Source of the DNA: Pedomonas sp051304405
GTDB lineage: Bacteria > Pseudomonadota > Alphaproteobacteria > Sphingomonadales > Sphingomonadaceae
Length of the DNA: 64,000 nucleotides
Assembly (NCBI RefSeq): GCF_051304405.1
Contig: NZ_JBPPGG010000002.1
Span: 558,001 to 622,000, forward strand
Reading direction: 5' to 3'
The translations under genes and the position numbers were made by a program. Positions 35,703 to 45,826 of the stretch are shown here, one piece after another; within the stretch, counting starts at the first letter, position 1, and each line of letters starts with the position of its first letter. The notes under the pieces are model-generated. The model worked only from the letters and a program-made list of their open reading frames with translations, did no database searches and was not told the origin of the DNA.

Positions 35703-36929
35703 ATGTCAACGTTCCGCTCCGAATTCCTTAAGACGCTCGATGAGCGCGGCTTCATCCACCAGCAGACCGACGCTGCCGGGCTGGATGAACTGGCCGCCAA
35801 GGGACCGATCGTGGCCTATATCGGCTTTGACTGCACCGCCCGGTCCCTGCACGTGGGCTCGCTGGTGCAGATCATGATGCTGCGCTGGCTGCAAAAGACC
35901 GGGCACAAGCCGATCGTGCTGATGGGCGGCGGCACCACCCGCATCGGCGACCCGACCGGGCGCGACGAGGCCCGCAAGATGCTGAGCGACGCGGACATCG
36001 CCGAGAACATGGCGGGCATCCGCACCGTGTTCGACAAGTTCCTCACCTTCGGCGAGGGCGAGACCGACGCCATCATGGTGAACAACGCGGACTGGCTGGA
36101 CAAGCTGGGCTACATCGACTTCCTGCGCGATGTGGGCCGCCACTTCTCGGTCAACCGCATGCTCACGTTCGATTCCGTGCGCCTGCGCCTGGAGCGCGAG
36201 CAGCCGATGTCGTTCCTGGAGTTCAACTACATGATCCTCCAGGCCTACGACTTCCTGGAGCTGAACCAGCGCATGAACTGCCGCCTGCAAATGGGCGGTT
36301 CGGACCAGTGGGGCAACATCGTCAACGGCGTGGAGCTGACCCGCCGCGTGGCGCAGACCGAGGTGTACGGCCTGACGACGCCGCTGCTCACCAAGTCGGA
36401 CGGCTCCAAGATGGGCAAGACCGCCTCCGGCGCGGTGTGGCTCAACGAGGAGATGCTGCCGTCCTACGACTACTGGCAGTTCTGGCGGAACACGTCTGAC
36501 GCGGACGTGGGCAAGTTCCTGCGCCTGTTCACCGAGCTGCCGCTCGACGAGATCAAGCGGCTGGAGAGCCTGGGCGGCTCGGAGATCAACGAGGCCAAGA
36601 AGATCCTCGCCAACGAGGCAACCGCCATGGCGCGCGGCCGCGAGGCTGCGGAAGCCGCCGCCGAGACCGCCCGCAAGACCTTCGAGGAAGGCGCCGCTGG
36701 CGACGCCCTGCCGCGCATCGCCGCCGCCGGGCCGATCGCCCTTGTCGATGCCATGGTGCAGCTTGGCCTCGCCGCCTCCAAGGGCGAGGCGCGCCGGCTC
36801 ATCAAGCAGGGCGGCGCACGGGTCAACGGCGAGGCGGTGACGGACGAAGCCTTCGTGCTGACCCCGGCGGCGGACGCGGTGAAGATCTCCGCGGGCAAGA
36901 AGCGTCACGGTCTGGTGGAAGCCGCCTGA
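35703..36929 (+). CDS. tyrS: Tyrosyl-tRNA synthetase
   Basis: A 408-residue class I synthetase. The HIGH-type motif is in DCTARSLHVGS, the tyrosine-site YDFLELNQ lies mid-protein, the KMSKS equivalent is KSDGSKMGKT, and a C-terminal S4-like RNA-binding domain has LIKQGGARVNGEAV. GTG at 35700 is immediately upstream in frame; ATG at 35703 is preferred. Confidence 0.95.
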   Translation: MSTFRSEFLKTLDERGFIHQQTDAAGLDELAAKGPIVAYIGFDCTARSLHVGSLVQIMMLRWLQKTGHKPIVLMGGGTTRIGDPTGRDEARKMLSDADIAENMAGIRTVFDKFLTFGEGETDAIMVNNADWLDKLGYIDFLRDVGRHFSVNRMLTFDSVRLRLEREQPMSFLEFNYMILQAYDFLELNQRMNCRLQMGGSDQWGNIVNGVELTRRVAQTEVYGLTTPLLTKSDGSKMGKTASGAVWLNEEMLPSYDYWQFWRNTSDADVGKFLRLFTELPLDEIKRLESLGGSEINEAKKILANEATAMARGREAAEAAAETARKTFEEGAAGDALPRIAAAGPIALVDAMVQLGLAASKGEARRLIKQGGARVNGEAVTDEAFVLTPAADAVKISAGKKRHGLVEAA

Positions 36930-36952
36930 TCCCGCCCTGTCCGGTTTGGCAG

Positions 36953-36991
36953 AAAGGGCCGCGTTCTCGATCGAGGCGCGGCCCTTTTTTT
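36953..36991. terminator. Terminator between tyrS and the AsmA/YhdP-like gene
   Basis: An 11-bp stem AAAGGGCCGCG (36953-36963) with CGCGGCCCTTT (36977-36987), a 13-base loop and a T run to 36991. The A-rich left arm lets it work for both converging genes. Confidence 0.85.
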
Positions 36992-36999
36992 ATCGGAAA

Positions 37000-39900
37000 T
37001 CAGTGCCCGGACGTGCCACCGGCGGCGGGTGCGGGCGTCGCCTCCTCATCCTCCACCGTTGCCGGAGCGCCGGAGAGGAACAGCCGCAGGAAGCCGGGGG
37101 TAAGCCCCGAGGCGCCGTTGACCGTGATGTCCGGGTCGCGCAGCGCCCCTTCCACCCGGTAGTTGAAGCCGATCAGCCCCTCATGCTTGCCGCCCACCAC
37201 CAGCGGTCCCAGCAGCGGGATCTTCCCGATGAGCGAATTGACGGTGTAGCTGGGCACCACCACGCCCTTCAGATGCACTTTGCCGAGGCTTTTCTGCACC
37301 TGCCCCTCAACCGTGATGCCGAGCGCCGGGCCGATCACCCGCCCGTCCTTGATGGTGAAGATGCCCTTGCGCAGGGTGAACGGCACCTTGGCGGTCTCGA
37401 AGCGGATGCCCCGGCCCGACAGGGTGTCGGCCAGGCCGGTGAGTGAGGCAAAGCCCAGGATCTTGGCCAGAACTGGCGCTTCCACCAGCCGGAAGTCCTT
37501 CATGCGCGCCACGCCGTCGATCTCCAGCGTCGGCCCGGTGCCGCGCATCTCCCCCTCGACCGTCAGCGTACCGCCCGCGCCGTTGGCGTAGAAGTCGAGC
37601 GCGTGCGCCAGCTCGCCCGCCTGCGCCGCCTCCAGCCGGAAGCGCCGCCGCGCCCCTTGGGTCGTCACCTGCGCGGACAGGGCCGAGGCCCCGTTCAGCT
37701 TGCCGGTGAAGTTGAGGGCGGCCAGCAGGTTGTCCTTCGTCTCGAAGCTGAGCGCGGCCCCGTCCACCCACTGGCCGTTGTAGAGCCTGACCGCGCGGAA
37801 GCTGCCGCCGCCCACCATGTCCGGCCAGATAGACTCGGCAGCGGCCCCGCCCGCACTGCCCTCGCCCTCGCCCTCCCCCGGCCCCGGCGCCAGGACGATG
37901 TCGAGCATGGGCTTCAGGTCGAGCGTGTCGCCGCGAATGGCGAGACGCATGGGCTGGCCGTCCGTGTCCACGATGTCGGCGGCGGCCACGTAGGCGGGCG
38001 TGTGCAGCCGGTCGAGGAACCAGTGGCGGCTCCCCCGCTGCGGATCGAGCACGCCCCGCCCGGTGGCGTGGTAGCGGTCCGCGCGCACCACCAGATCCTT
38101 CACCTGATAGAGGTCGCCGCTGCGGACGAGATCGAAGGTGGCCGTCGCCGCCTCGCCCGGCCGCTTCAGGATGCCGAGCTTTCTGAGATCGATGGTGGAC
38201 CGGTCGAGGGAGGCGCGGATCGTGCCGCCCTCGATCGCCTGCCCCCGCCCCACCAGATCGAGCGTCAGGTCGATCGGCCCCTCCACCAGTGCGCCGACAC
38301 CGTCGTAGCCGAGCCAGGTGAGCCGGTCGCCATCGGTGCTGGCCCGGATGTGATAACGGCTGGACGGCTCGCCGTTGGGCTCGAAGTTCTCGTGCCAGAG
38401 GATGTGGGCGAACTGGGGCCCGACCATGGCCGTGCCCTGCGCCTCGAGGCCATGGCGGTCGGCGGCGACCGTCACCCGGCCGCCCACAAGCCCGTGGCCG
38501 TTCAGCACGTCCGGCAGGCTGACGTTGACGCCCTGCGCCGTTGCGTTGAAGTCCACGTCGTCCAGCCCCACGCTGGCGCGCAGCGGCACGGTGAGCACGC
38601 CCTCCATGGTCATCAGGCCGCCCACGTTCGCCGGCTTCAGCCCGAACGCGGTGATGTAGCCAAGCGGCTCGCTGTCCAGCACCTGCAACAGCTGGTAGAT
38701 CGCGCCCCGCCCCCGGGTCTCCACCACCGCCTCGGCGTCGTCCTTGCTGGCCAGCGCCTCCAGCCGGACCACCGACCCGGCCATGTCGATGCCGTTGATC
38801 TCGCCCTGCCGGATCTCGAACCGCAGCGTATCCCCGATGAGCCGCGCCTTGCCCGTCCCCCGGACCACCGGCGGCATGGGGCGGCGGTAATGCACGGTGA
38901 GGTTGCTGAAATCGAAGGAGAGATCGACCTTCTCATCCCCCTCCGGCGCCCGCGCGAGCGCCAGATCGAGGCGCGGCACGACGCCGCCGGAGACGTTCCG
39001 CACCACCCATGCGCGCCCGCCCTCGACAACGCCCTTCGGCCACAGCTCCCGCAGCTTGCGGGCGGAGATCGGCCCCAGCCGCAGCGTGGCGCTGTAGGCG
39101 TCGTCGCGCCAGGCGGCCGCGCCCTCCTCCACCGTCACGCCGCCGATCGTGCCCGCCAGTTGCTCCAGCCGGGCCGCCTGCGCCGCGCCGTCCCACACGA
39201 GGCGGGCCGACAGCCGGGCCACATCGACCGGCCGCGCCCAGAACTCGGGCAGCGCCACGCGCCCCCGCTCGGCCGACACGTTCGCCGCAACGGAAATCAC
39301 CTTGTCCGCCCGGATGTCCGCCTCGATGCGCAGCGGCACGTCAAGCCTGCGCCCCGCCAGCGCCGGATGTACCGGCCCGGCAAGGCCGGTCAGCCCGTCG
39401 GCAACGAGGGTCGTCTGAAACGCCCAGGCGCCGTGGGGCACCGCCGAGCCTTCAATCCTGAGGGCCGCGCCGCTCTCGGGCCCGGTGAGGTGGGCAATCG
39501 CCTTGACCTTGAGCGTCCCCGGGTCATGCGCCTCGATGCGCCCGGCATTGAGCCGGAACCGGTGCCGGACGCCGCTCTCCGTCTCGGTGAAGTGGACGGC
39601 GATATCGTCCAGCACCAGGCTTTCCAGCCCGTCCACCCACGGCATGACCGGCAGCGCGCCGTCCCCCGGCGTGCGCAGCAGCGCCTCCACCTCCGCGCGG
39701 CTCCAGCGGGCATCGAGCGCCACGTCGCGCACGCGCAGGCGCTTCAGCCGGGGCGCGGCGCGCAGCAGGCTGTCGTGATCGATCTCCACCACCAGCCGGT
39801 CGACGCGCCCGGCAAGCCTGTCGCGGTAGCGGATGACAGCGCCGCGCACGTCCACGCGGACGCTGTCGCGCCACGGCAGGTTGCGGGCGCGAATCTCCCC

Positions 39901-40080
39901 GAGGGAGACCGACAGGCCAGGCACGCCCGCCTCGATCTCCTCCTCGATGGCAGAGGCAAGCCAGGTGGCGTCGATCTCCGCGCGCCAGAGCCAGGCAAGA
40001 CCGACCACGCAAGCGCCGGCGGTCACGCCGAGCACCCCCGCTCCGATCACAAGCCTACGCCACCGTGCCAACCCGCTCAC
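37000..40080 (-). CDS. Large AsmA/YhdP-like (DUF3971) envelope protein
   Basis: About 1026 residues from GTG at 40080 (TTG at 40071 has better ribosome-site spacing). An N-terminal membrane anchor (about 10-35) is followed by a very long beta-rich periplasmic region and an AsmA-type C-terminal domain, with GRGIRFETAKVPFTLRKG and PLLGPLVVGGKHEGLIGFNY near the end. YhdP/TamB/AsmA family proteins act as bridges for phospholipid transport to the outer membrane. This is inferred from domain plan. It ends in a Pro/Ala-rich tail and is divergent from glnE. Confidence 0.75.
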   Translation of the reverse strand: MSGLARWRRLVIGAGVLGVTAGACVVGLAWLWRAEIDATWLASAIEEEIEAGVPGLSVSLGEIRARNLPWRDSVRVDVRGAVIRYRDRLAGRVDRLVVEIDHDSLLRAAPRLKRLRVRDVALDARWSRAEVEALLRTPGDGALPVMPWVDGLESLVLDDIAVHFTETESGVRHRFRLNAGRIEAHDPGTLKVKAIAHLTGPESGAALRIEGSAVPHGAWAFQTTLVADGLTGLAGPVHPALAGRRLDVPLRIEADIRADKVISVAANVSAERGRVALPEFWARPVDVARLSARLVWDGAAQAARLEQLAGTIGGVTVEEGAAAWRDDAYSATLRLGPISARKLRELWPKGVVEGGRAWVVRNVSGGVVPRLDLALARAPEGDEKVDLSFDFSNLTVHYRRPMPPVVRGTGKARLIGDTLRFEIRQGEINGIDMAGSVVRLEALASKDDAEAVVETRGRGAIYQLLQVLDSEPLGYITAFGLKPANVGGLMTMEGVLTVPLRASVGLDDVDFNATAQGVNVSLPDVLNGHGLVGGRVTVAADRHGLEAQGTAMVGPQFAHILWHENFEPNGEPSSRYHIRASTDGDRLTWLGYDGVGALVEGPIDLTLDLVGRGQAIEGGTIRASLDRSTIDLRKLGILKRPGEAATATFDLVRSGDLYQVKDLVVRADRYHATGRGVLDPQRGSRHWFLDRLHTPAYVAAADIVDTDGQPMRLAIRGDTLDLKPMLDIVLAPGPGEGEGEGSAGGAAAESIWPDMVGGGSFRAVRLYNGQWVDGAALSFETKDNLLAALNFTGKLNGASALSAQVTTQGARRRFRLEAAQAGELAHALDFYANGAGGTLTVEGEMRGTGPTLEIDGVARMKDFRLVEAPVLAKILGFASLTGLADTLSGRGIRFETAKVPFTLRKGIFTIKDGRVIGPALGITVEGQVQKSLGKVHLKGVVVPSYTVNSLIGKIPLLGPLVVGGKHEGLIGFNYRVEGALRDPDITVNGASGLTPGFLRLFLSGAPATVEDEEATPAPAAGGTSGH

Positions 40081-40147
40081 GCCTTTCCGCTGACAGAGTC
40101 CAAGCCAGCGCCTATAACGTGATTGATTGTGCAAGTGGATAGAATTG

Positions 40148-43039
40148 ATGCCTCTCTCGTCGCAAGACCGGCTCGTGTTCCCGCTCAGCCTGCCGCAAGC
40201 CCGGCTGACGCCCGGCCTCATCCGGGATCTGCTGGGCCCGGAGCCCGCCCTCTCCCGGGAGGCGCTGGAGGCCAGCCCCCTGGTCCACGCCGCCGCCCAT
40301 GCCTGGAAATACTCCCCCTATCTCAAGGGCCTGATCCGCAGTGATCCCGCCCGGATGAACCGTCTGGCCGCGGAAGGCCCGGAGGCGGTGGTGCGGGCGG
40401 CGCTCGACGCCGTCGCAGGCCTCACCGTCACGGAGATGACCACGGATGCGGTGATGGCGGCGCTGCGCCACGCCAAGGCGGACGTGGCGCTGGCAACCGC
40501 CCTGGCGGACATCGCCTGCCTGTGGCCGCTGGAGCAGGTGACCGGGGCGCTGGTCGACTTTGCCGGCCTTGCGACCGATACGGCCCTCAGCGCCGCCTGC
40601 CGGGACATAACCGGCGAGGCCGAGCCGCGCGGCTTTACCGTGCTGGCGCTGGGCAAGCTGGGCAGCCGCGAGCTGAACTATTCCTCCGACATCGACCTCA
40701 TCCTGCTGTTCGACCCCGAGACGCTGCCCAGGGGACGCCGCAACGAGGACCCGCAGACGACGGCGGTCAAGATCGCGCAGAAGCTGGTGCAGGCCATGTC
40801 CACCCGCACGCCGGACGGCTACGTGTTCCGGGTCGATCTGCGGCTGCGCCCGGACCCGGACGTCACACCGCTTGCCCTGCCCGTCCGGGGCGCGGAGACC
40901 TACTACCAGTCCTCCGCCCTGCCGTGGGAGCGCTCCGCCTTCGTGCGGGCCCGGCCGGTGGCGGGCGACCTCGCCCTCGGCGAGGACTTCCTGCACGACA
41001 TCCGCCCGTTCATCTGGCGGCGCTCCCTCGACTACACGGTGGTGCGCGACATCCGGGAGATGTCCCTCCACATCCGCGAGCACTTCGACCAGACCGAGAT
41101 CGAACTGCACGGCTACGACGTGAAGCGCGGGCGCGGCGGCATCCGCGAGGTGGAGTTCTTCGTCCAGATCCACCAGCTCATCCACGGCGGGCGGGACGCG
41201 CGCCTGCAACTGCGCCCGACGCTGGAGGCGCTGAACGCGCTTCTGGAGACGGGCAAGGTCACCCCCCGCGAGGCCGAGACGCTGGAGCAGGCCTACCGCT
41301 TCCAGCGCGCCGTCGAGCACCGCCTCCAGATGGTGGACGACGCCCAGACCCACAGCATCCCGGAGGACGAGGACGCGGTGGCCGCCTTCGCCCGCTTCTG
41401 CGGCTACCGCTCGGTGCGGGAGCTGGCGGCGGCGATCCGGCGCCACGGCAATGCGGTGGCGAAGCTCTACGACCAGCTGGTCGAGCCGATGGCGGACGGT
41501 GCCCAGACGGTTCCGGTCGAGGCGCAGGCGCTGGCCGGGTGGCTCGCCGGGCACGACCTGCCGCCCGCCGACGGCGTGCCGCTGATCGAGAAGTGGCGCT
41601 CGGGCCGCTACCGCGCCCTGCGCTCGGACCGGGCGCGGGCGCTGCTGGAGGAAACCCTGCCTGCCATCGCCGAGGCGCTGGCCCGCACCCACGATCCCCG
41701 CGCCGCCCTGATGCGGTTCGATGACTTCCTCGCCGGGCTGCCGGCGGGCGTGCAGATCTTCTCCCTGTTCCAGAGCAACCCGGCGCTGCTCTCCCTGCTG
41801 GCCAAGGTGCTGACCATCGCCCCGCCCATCGCGGACGCGCTGCGCCGCTCGCCCGAGCTGCTCGACACCCTGCTCGACCCGGGCGCCGCCATCACCCTCT
41901 CCGACCCTGCCCTGCTGGCGGAATCGCTCGACCTGCGTCTGCGGCGGTTCGACGATCTGGAGGGCAAGCTGGACGAGGTGCGGCGCTGGGTGGCGGAGAA
42001 CCAGTTCCTGATCGGCGTCGGGCTGCTGGAGCGCACCATTTCGCCCGAGCAGGCGCGCGCCGCCTACAGCCTGCTGGCGGACCTCGCCGTGCCCGCCCTG
42101 ACCGACGCGGCGACCGAGGCGTTCAGCCGCCGCCACGGCCGGGTGCCCGGCGGCGCGCTGGTGATCCTGGCGCTGGGGCGGTTCGGCAGCGCCAACCTGA
42201 CGGCGGGGTCGGACCTGGACCTGGTGTTTCTGTTCACCGGCGAGCATGACACCCCCTCGGACGGCCCCTCGCCGCTCTCGGCAACGCACTATTTCAACCG
42301 GCTGGCCCAGCGGGTGATCACCGCCCTCTCCGCCCAGACCGCCGCGGGCGGCCTCTACGAGGTGGACACGCGCCTGCGCCCCTCGGGCCAGCAGGGGCTT
42401 CTGGCGGTGTCGATCGACAGCTTCCTCGCCTACGAGCGCAAGGAGGCCTGGACGTGGGAGCACATGGCGCTCACCCCGGCCCGGGTGATCTATGGCCCGG
42501 AGGCGGTGCGGGCGCACCTGCTCGACGGCATCGCCGAGGTGGTCCGCCAGCCGCGCGACCCGGCGAAGCTGCGCAAGGACGTGCTGGAGATGCGGGCGGA
42601 GATGGACACCCACCGCCCGGCCAGCTCCGTCTGGGACGTGAAGCGCCGCCCCGGCGGGCTGATCGATCTGGAGTTCATCGCCCAGTATCTGGCCCTGCGG
42701 GAGGCTTCGACCGGGCGGCTGCCGCCGCTCGGCTCGCCGGCCGCGATCCTTCGGCGCTTGACAGAAACGGACCTCCTGCCCAAGGACATCGCGCACGATC
42801 TGGCAAGCGCCTACACGTGCTTCTCGGCCGTGCAGACGGTCCTCAGGGTCGGCTTCGACGCCCCGCCCGCGACGGCCGAGATCAACGCCGGGATGGCGGC
42901 GACGCTCGCCCGGTGCCTGGGGAAGGCGAACCTGCGGAACGCGGAGACGGCGCTCGCCAAGACCTGCCAGACGGTGGCGGCGGCGTGGAGCACGGTGTTC
43001 GGCTCGCCCCGCCCGAAGCAAAAGGAAGGAAAAGCATGA
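40148..43039 (+). CDS. glnE: Bifunctional glutamine synthetase adenylyltransferase/deadenylase GlnE
   Basis: 963 residues from ATG at 40148 (GTG at 40127 possible). Two nucleotidyltransferase domains are visible: LGKLGSRELNYSSDIDLILLFD in the first half and LGRFGSANLTAGSDLDLVFLF in the second (quoted in part as GSRELNYSSDIDL and GSANLTAGSDLDL). The C-terminal one adenylylates and the N-terminal one deadenylylates GlnA. Its stop overlaps the peroxiredoxin start (ATGA). Confidence 0.93.
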   Translation: MPLSSQDRLVFPLSLPQARLTPGLIRDLLGPEPALSREALEASPLVHAAAHAWKYSPYLKGLIRSDPARMNRLAAEGPEAVVRAALDAVAGLTVTEMTTDAVMAALRHAKADVALATALADIACLWPLEQVTGALVDFAGLATDTALSAACRDITGEAEPRGFTVLALGKLGSRELNYSSDIDLILLFDPETLPRGRRNEDPQTTAVKIAQKLVQAMSTRTPDGYVFRVDLRLRPDPDVTPLALPVRGAETYYQSSALPWERSAFVRARPVAGDLALGEDFLHDIRPFIWRRSLDYTVVRDIREMSLHIREHFDQTEIELHGYDVKRGRGGIREVEFFVQIHQLIHGGRDARLQLRPTLEALNALLETGKVTPREAETLEQAYRFQRAVEHRLQMVDDAQTHSIPEDEDAVAAFARFCGYRSVRELAAAIRRHGNAVAKLYDQLVEPMADGAQTVPVEAQALAGWLAGHDLPPADGVPLIEKWRSGRYRALRSDRARALLEETLPAIAEALARTHDPRAALMRFDDFLAGLPAGVQIFSLFQSNPALLSLLAKVLTIAPPIADALRRSPELLDTLLDPGAAITLSDPALLAESLDLRLRRFDDLEGKLDEVRRWVAENQFLIGVGLLERTISPEQARAAYSLLADLAVPALTDAATEAFSRRHGRVPGGALVILALGRFGSANLTAGSDLDLVFLFTGEHDTPSDGPSPLSATHYFNRLAQRVITALSAQTAAGGLYEVDTRLRPSGQQGLLAVSIDSFLAYERKEAWTWEHMALTPARVIYGPEAVRAHLLDGIAEVVRQPRDPAKLRKDVLEMRAEMDTHRPASSVWDVKRRPGGLIDLEFIAQYLALREASTGRLPPLGSPAAILRRLTETDLLPKDIAHDLASAYTCFSAVQTVLRVGFDAPPATAEINAGMAATLARCLGKANLRNAETALAKTCQTVAAAWSTVFGSPRPKQKEGKA

Positions 43040-43542
43040 CGACGATCGACGCTGCTGCCCCCGAGACCGGTGCTGTGGAAGCCGGCAAGGCCGCTCCCGA
43101 CTTCTCCCTCGCGCTGGACGACGGCCGCACGGTCAGCCTGGCCGATTTCCGGGGCAAGCCGCTGGTGCTTTACTTCTACCCGAAGGACGACACCTCGGGC
43201 TGCACGTCCGAGGCCAAGGCCTTCAGCGAGCTGAAGCCGGAATTCGACGCCCTTGGCGTTGAAATCGTTGGCGTCTCCCGCGACAGCATCGCCTCCCACA
43301 CCAGGTTCCGGCAGAAGTACGATCTCACGGTTCATCTTGGAAGCGACCCCGATCTTGAAACCATTCGCGCCTACGGCGTTTGGGTCGAGAAGAGCATGTA
43401 CGGCCGAAAGTACATGGGGATCGAGCGCGCCACCTTTCTCATCGACGGCGCAGGCGTGGTGCACACGGTCTGGCGGAAGGTGAAGGTGACGGGCCATGCC
43501 GCCGCCGTGCTGAAGGCGGCCAAGGCGCTGGCATCCGCCTGA
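43036..43542 (+). CDS. bcp: Thioredoxin-dependent peroxiredoxin, BCP type
   Basis: 168 residues with the AhpC/TSA fold: APDFSLALDDGRTVSLADF, YFYPKDDTSGCTSEAKAF with the peroxidatic cysteine, and ATFLIDGAGVV. The usual resolving cysteine five residues on is replaced by alanine (GCTSEAKAF), so it may be a 1-Cys type using an external thiol. It is coupled to glnE by a 4-base overlap. Confidence 0.9.
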   Translation: MTTIDAAAPETGAVEAGKAAPDFSLALDDGRTVSLADFRGKPLVLYFYPKDDTSGCTSEAKAFSELKPEFDALGVEIVGVSRDSIASHTRFRQKYDLTVHLGSDPDLETIRAYGVWVEKSMYGRKYMGIERATFLIDGAGVVHTVWRKVKVTGHAAAVLKAAKALASA

Positions 43543-43566
43543 CCTCTGGCTGGTCGGGACGAAGGC

Positions 43567-43589
43567 CGGACCGGGGATCCGCCGGTCCG
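43567..43589 (+). terminator. Hairpin after the peroxiredoxin gene
   Basis: An 8-bp stem CGGACCGG (43567-43574) with CCGGTCCG (43582-43589) and a 7-base loop lies 25 bases after the stop. No T run directly follows, so intrinsic termination is uncertain. Confidence 0.4.
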
Positions 43590-43651
43590 CCCGCCATCGG
43601 TTGGTTTTCTGACCGTTTTTTTGATGTGCGCATGAAGGGAAGGACAGCCTG

Positions 43652-44521
43652 ATGTCCAGCACAGGCCCGGGCTCCGGGCTGGTATTCACCGTATCCGGCC
43701 CGGACTCCGGCACTAAACCCGCCACCCTCGGTCAGGCGGCCGTGGACGTTCTGACCACCGCCGACGCCGCCGCGAAGGCGCGGCGCACGCAGTGCCATGC
43801 CGCAGCCTGGCGCGCGGGCCGGCTCGACTGGTCCTTCGACGCGCTGCCGCCCGATCGCCCGGCCCGGCCGCTGCATCCCGAACTGCTGCCGCCCAACCGC
43901 ATGCCCAAGCGCGGCAAGGCGGGCTCGCTGGCGGCGCGCGTGGCGCTTCTCCATGCGCTGGCGCACATCGAGCTGAACGCCATCGACCTGGCGTGGGATC
44001 TGCTCGCCCGCTTCGGGGCCGAAATGCCCCGCCCGTTTGCGGACGACTGGGTGCGCGTCGCCGACGAGGAGGCGCTGCACTTCCTGCTGCTGGAGCAGCG
44101 CCTGCACGACCTCGGCAGCCACTACGGCGCCCTGCCCGCCCATGACGGGCTGTGGGAGGCGGCGCAGGTGACCGCCCACGACCTGCTGGCCCGCCTCGCC
44201 GTGGTGCCGCAGGTTCTGGAAGCGCGCGGCCTGGATGTGACGCCCCAGACGATCGAACGGCTGGAGCGGGCGGAGGATACGGAAAGCGCGGCCATTCTCG
44301 GGCGGATCTACCGGGACGAGATCGGCCACGTGGCGGCGGGCAATCGCTGGTTCCGCCACCTGTGCGACCGGCGGGGCGAGCCGCCCGCCGCTGCGTTCCA
44401 TGCGGCTGTGAAGCGATATTTCCGGGGCGACCTCAAGCCGCCGTTCAACGATCCCGCGCGGCTGGAGGCCGGTTTATCGCCGGATTTCTACGAACCCCTT
44501 GCGGGAAGCAACGCGGCTTGA
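43652..44521 (+). CDS. DUF455 family ferritin-like protein
   Basis: 289 residues matching the DUF455 plan: a long helix with HALAHIELNAIDLAWDLL, VADEEALHFLLLEQRL, and DEIGHVAAGNRWF. The spaced E/H residues (E..H..E..H) suggest a diiron site of the ferritin-like fold. The reaction is not known; some members are linked to tRNA or hydroxylation chemistry by context only. No operon partner is evident. Confidence 0.82.
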   Translation: MSSTGPGSGLVFTVSGPDSGTKPATLGQAAVDVLTTADAAAKARRTQCHAAAWRAGRLDWSFDALPPDRPARPLHPELLPPNRMPKRGKAGSLAARVALLHALAHIELNAIDLAWDLLARFGAEMPRPFADDWVRVADEEALHFLLLEQRLHDLGSHYGALPAHDGLWEAAQVTAHDLLARLAVVPQVLEARGLDVTPQTIERLERAEDTESAAILGRIYRDEIGHVAAGNRWFRHLCDRRGEPPAAAFHAAVKRYFRGDLKPPFNDPARLEAGLSPDFYEPLAGSNAA

Positions 44522-44641
44522 CTAGAAAACCCCGCTCCCGATAGGCGGGAGCATCCGGGGTCATGAGGACACGACTGGGGCCGGCGCGCAAGCCGGAGCA
44601 ACGGCGCCGTTTGGCGGCACGCAACTGAAGGAGCGACCATC

Positions 44642-45826
44642 ATGGAGAAATTCACGGGCCTGCTCCGGGTCTGCACGGCAAAGATTCGCAACGCTTTTCC
44701 AGAGCAGCAGATCTACTTCAGAAGCAACGGCAACGTCCGGTACATCCGCCTGTCCTCCCGCGCCCAGCTCATGGCCCTGGCCAGCGCCGTCGCGCTTGTC
44801 GGCACCCTGACCGCCGTCGGCGTCTCCGCAACCGTCCGCCATTTCGAGCTGTCCCGGCGCGAGCAGCGGGTGGAGGCGCTGGAAAGCGACATCACCGCCA
44901 TGGCGAGCCGGATCGAGAGCCGCCAGCAGGCGCTCCTCGCGCTCATGAACCAGCGGCTGGGCCCGACGGAAGGCACCCGGACCGCCAGCGCCAGCGCCAG
45001 CGCCCGGGACATGGCGATGACCACCGCCGCGGTTGCGCCGGCCCTTGCCGGCCAGTCCTTCCTGCCGGGCTCCAGCGACGCCTCTGCGGAGCTGCAACGC
45101 TACCGCAGCTACGAGCAGCAGCAGCTTGCCCTGATCCGCGATGCCACCCTTGCGGCCGAGACCCGGGTGCAGCAGACGGAGGACATTCTGCGGAAGCTGG
45201 GCATCAACAGCCGCCGGCTGATCAACCTGTCGCCGGCGCCCCTGCACCAGACAGGCCTTGGCGGCCCGCTGGTGGCGGCCGATCTCGACGAGGCCGGCGC
45301 GCCGTTCACCGGTGCGTTCGAGAGCCCGTTCCGCAAGCTCATCGCCTCCTGGAACAAGCTGGATTCGCTGGAGCGCGCCAGCCTGTCGATCCCGGCGATC
45401 ATCCCGGTCAAGTCCTACGAGCACTCCAGCGGCTACGGCTACCGGCACGATCCGTTTACGGGCGGCGGCGCCTTCCATACGGGGGTTGACCTCTCCGGCC
45501 GCTACGGCGAGCCGGTGGTGGCCGCCGCGGGCGGCACCGTGACCCGCGCCGCCTGGTGGGGCGCCTACGGCCAGATGGTGGAGATCGACCACGGCCGCGG
45601 GCTGGTGACGCGCTATGGCCACCTCTCCTCCATCAAGGCAAAGCCCGGCCAGAAGGTGGCCCCCGGCACGGTGATCGGCCTCATGGGCTCCACCGGCCGC
45701 TCGACCGGCACCCACCTGCACTACGAGGTGCGGTTCGAGGACCGGGCGCTCAATCCGCTGCCGTTCCTGAAGGCATCGGCCGATCTGCGCGCCATCCAGC
45801 AGCGGGCGCTGAGCACGCAGGGTTGA
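44642..45826 (+). CDS. M23 family cell-wall endopeptidase with membrane anchor and coiled coil
   Basis: 394 residues with GAAGGAG 9 bases before the ATG. One membrane helix (about 42-62) is followed by a coiled coil (about 65-105), a Ser/Ala linker, and a C-terminal LytM domain with HTGVDLSGRYG, the GRSTGTHLHYEVRF catalytic HxH and GYGYRHDP. Both the zinc-binding His/Asp and the HxH are present, so it is probably an active DD- or LD-endopeptidase cutting peptidoglycan cross-links. Confidence 0.88.
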   Translation: MEKFTGLLRVCTAKIRNAFPEQQIYFRSNGNVRYIRLSSRAQLMALASAVALVGTLTAVGVSATVRHFELSRREQRVEALESDITAMASRIESRQQALLALMNQRLGPTEGTRTASASASARDMAMTTAAVAPALAGQSFLPGSSDASAELQRYRSYEQQQLALIRDATLAAETRVQQTEDILRKLGINSRRLINLSPAPLHQTGLGGPLVAADLDEAGAPFTGAFESPFRKLIASWNKLDSLERASLSIPAIIPVKSYEHSSGYGYRHDPFTGGGAFHTGVDLSGRYGEPVVAAAGGTVTRAAWWGAYGQMVEIDHGRGLVTRYGHLSSIKAKPGQKVAPGTVIGLMGSTGRSTGTHLHYEVRFEDRALNPLPFLKASADLRAIQQRALSTQG

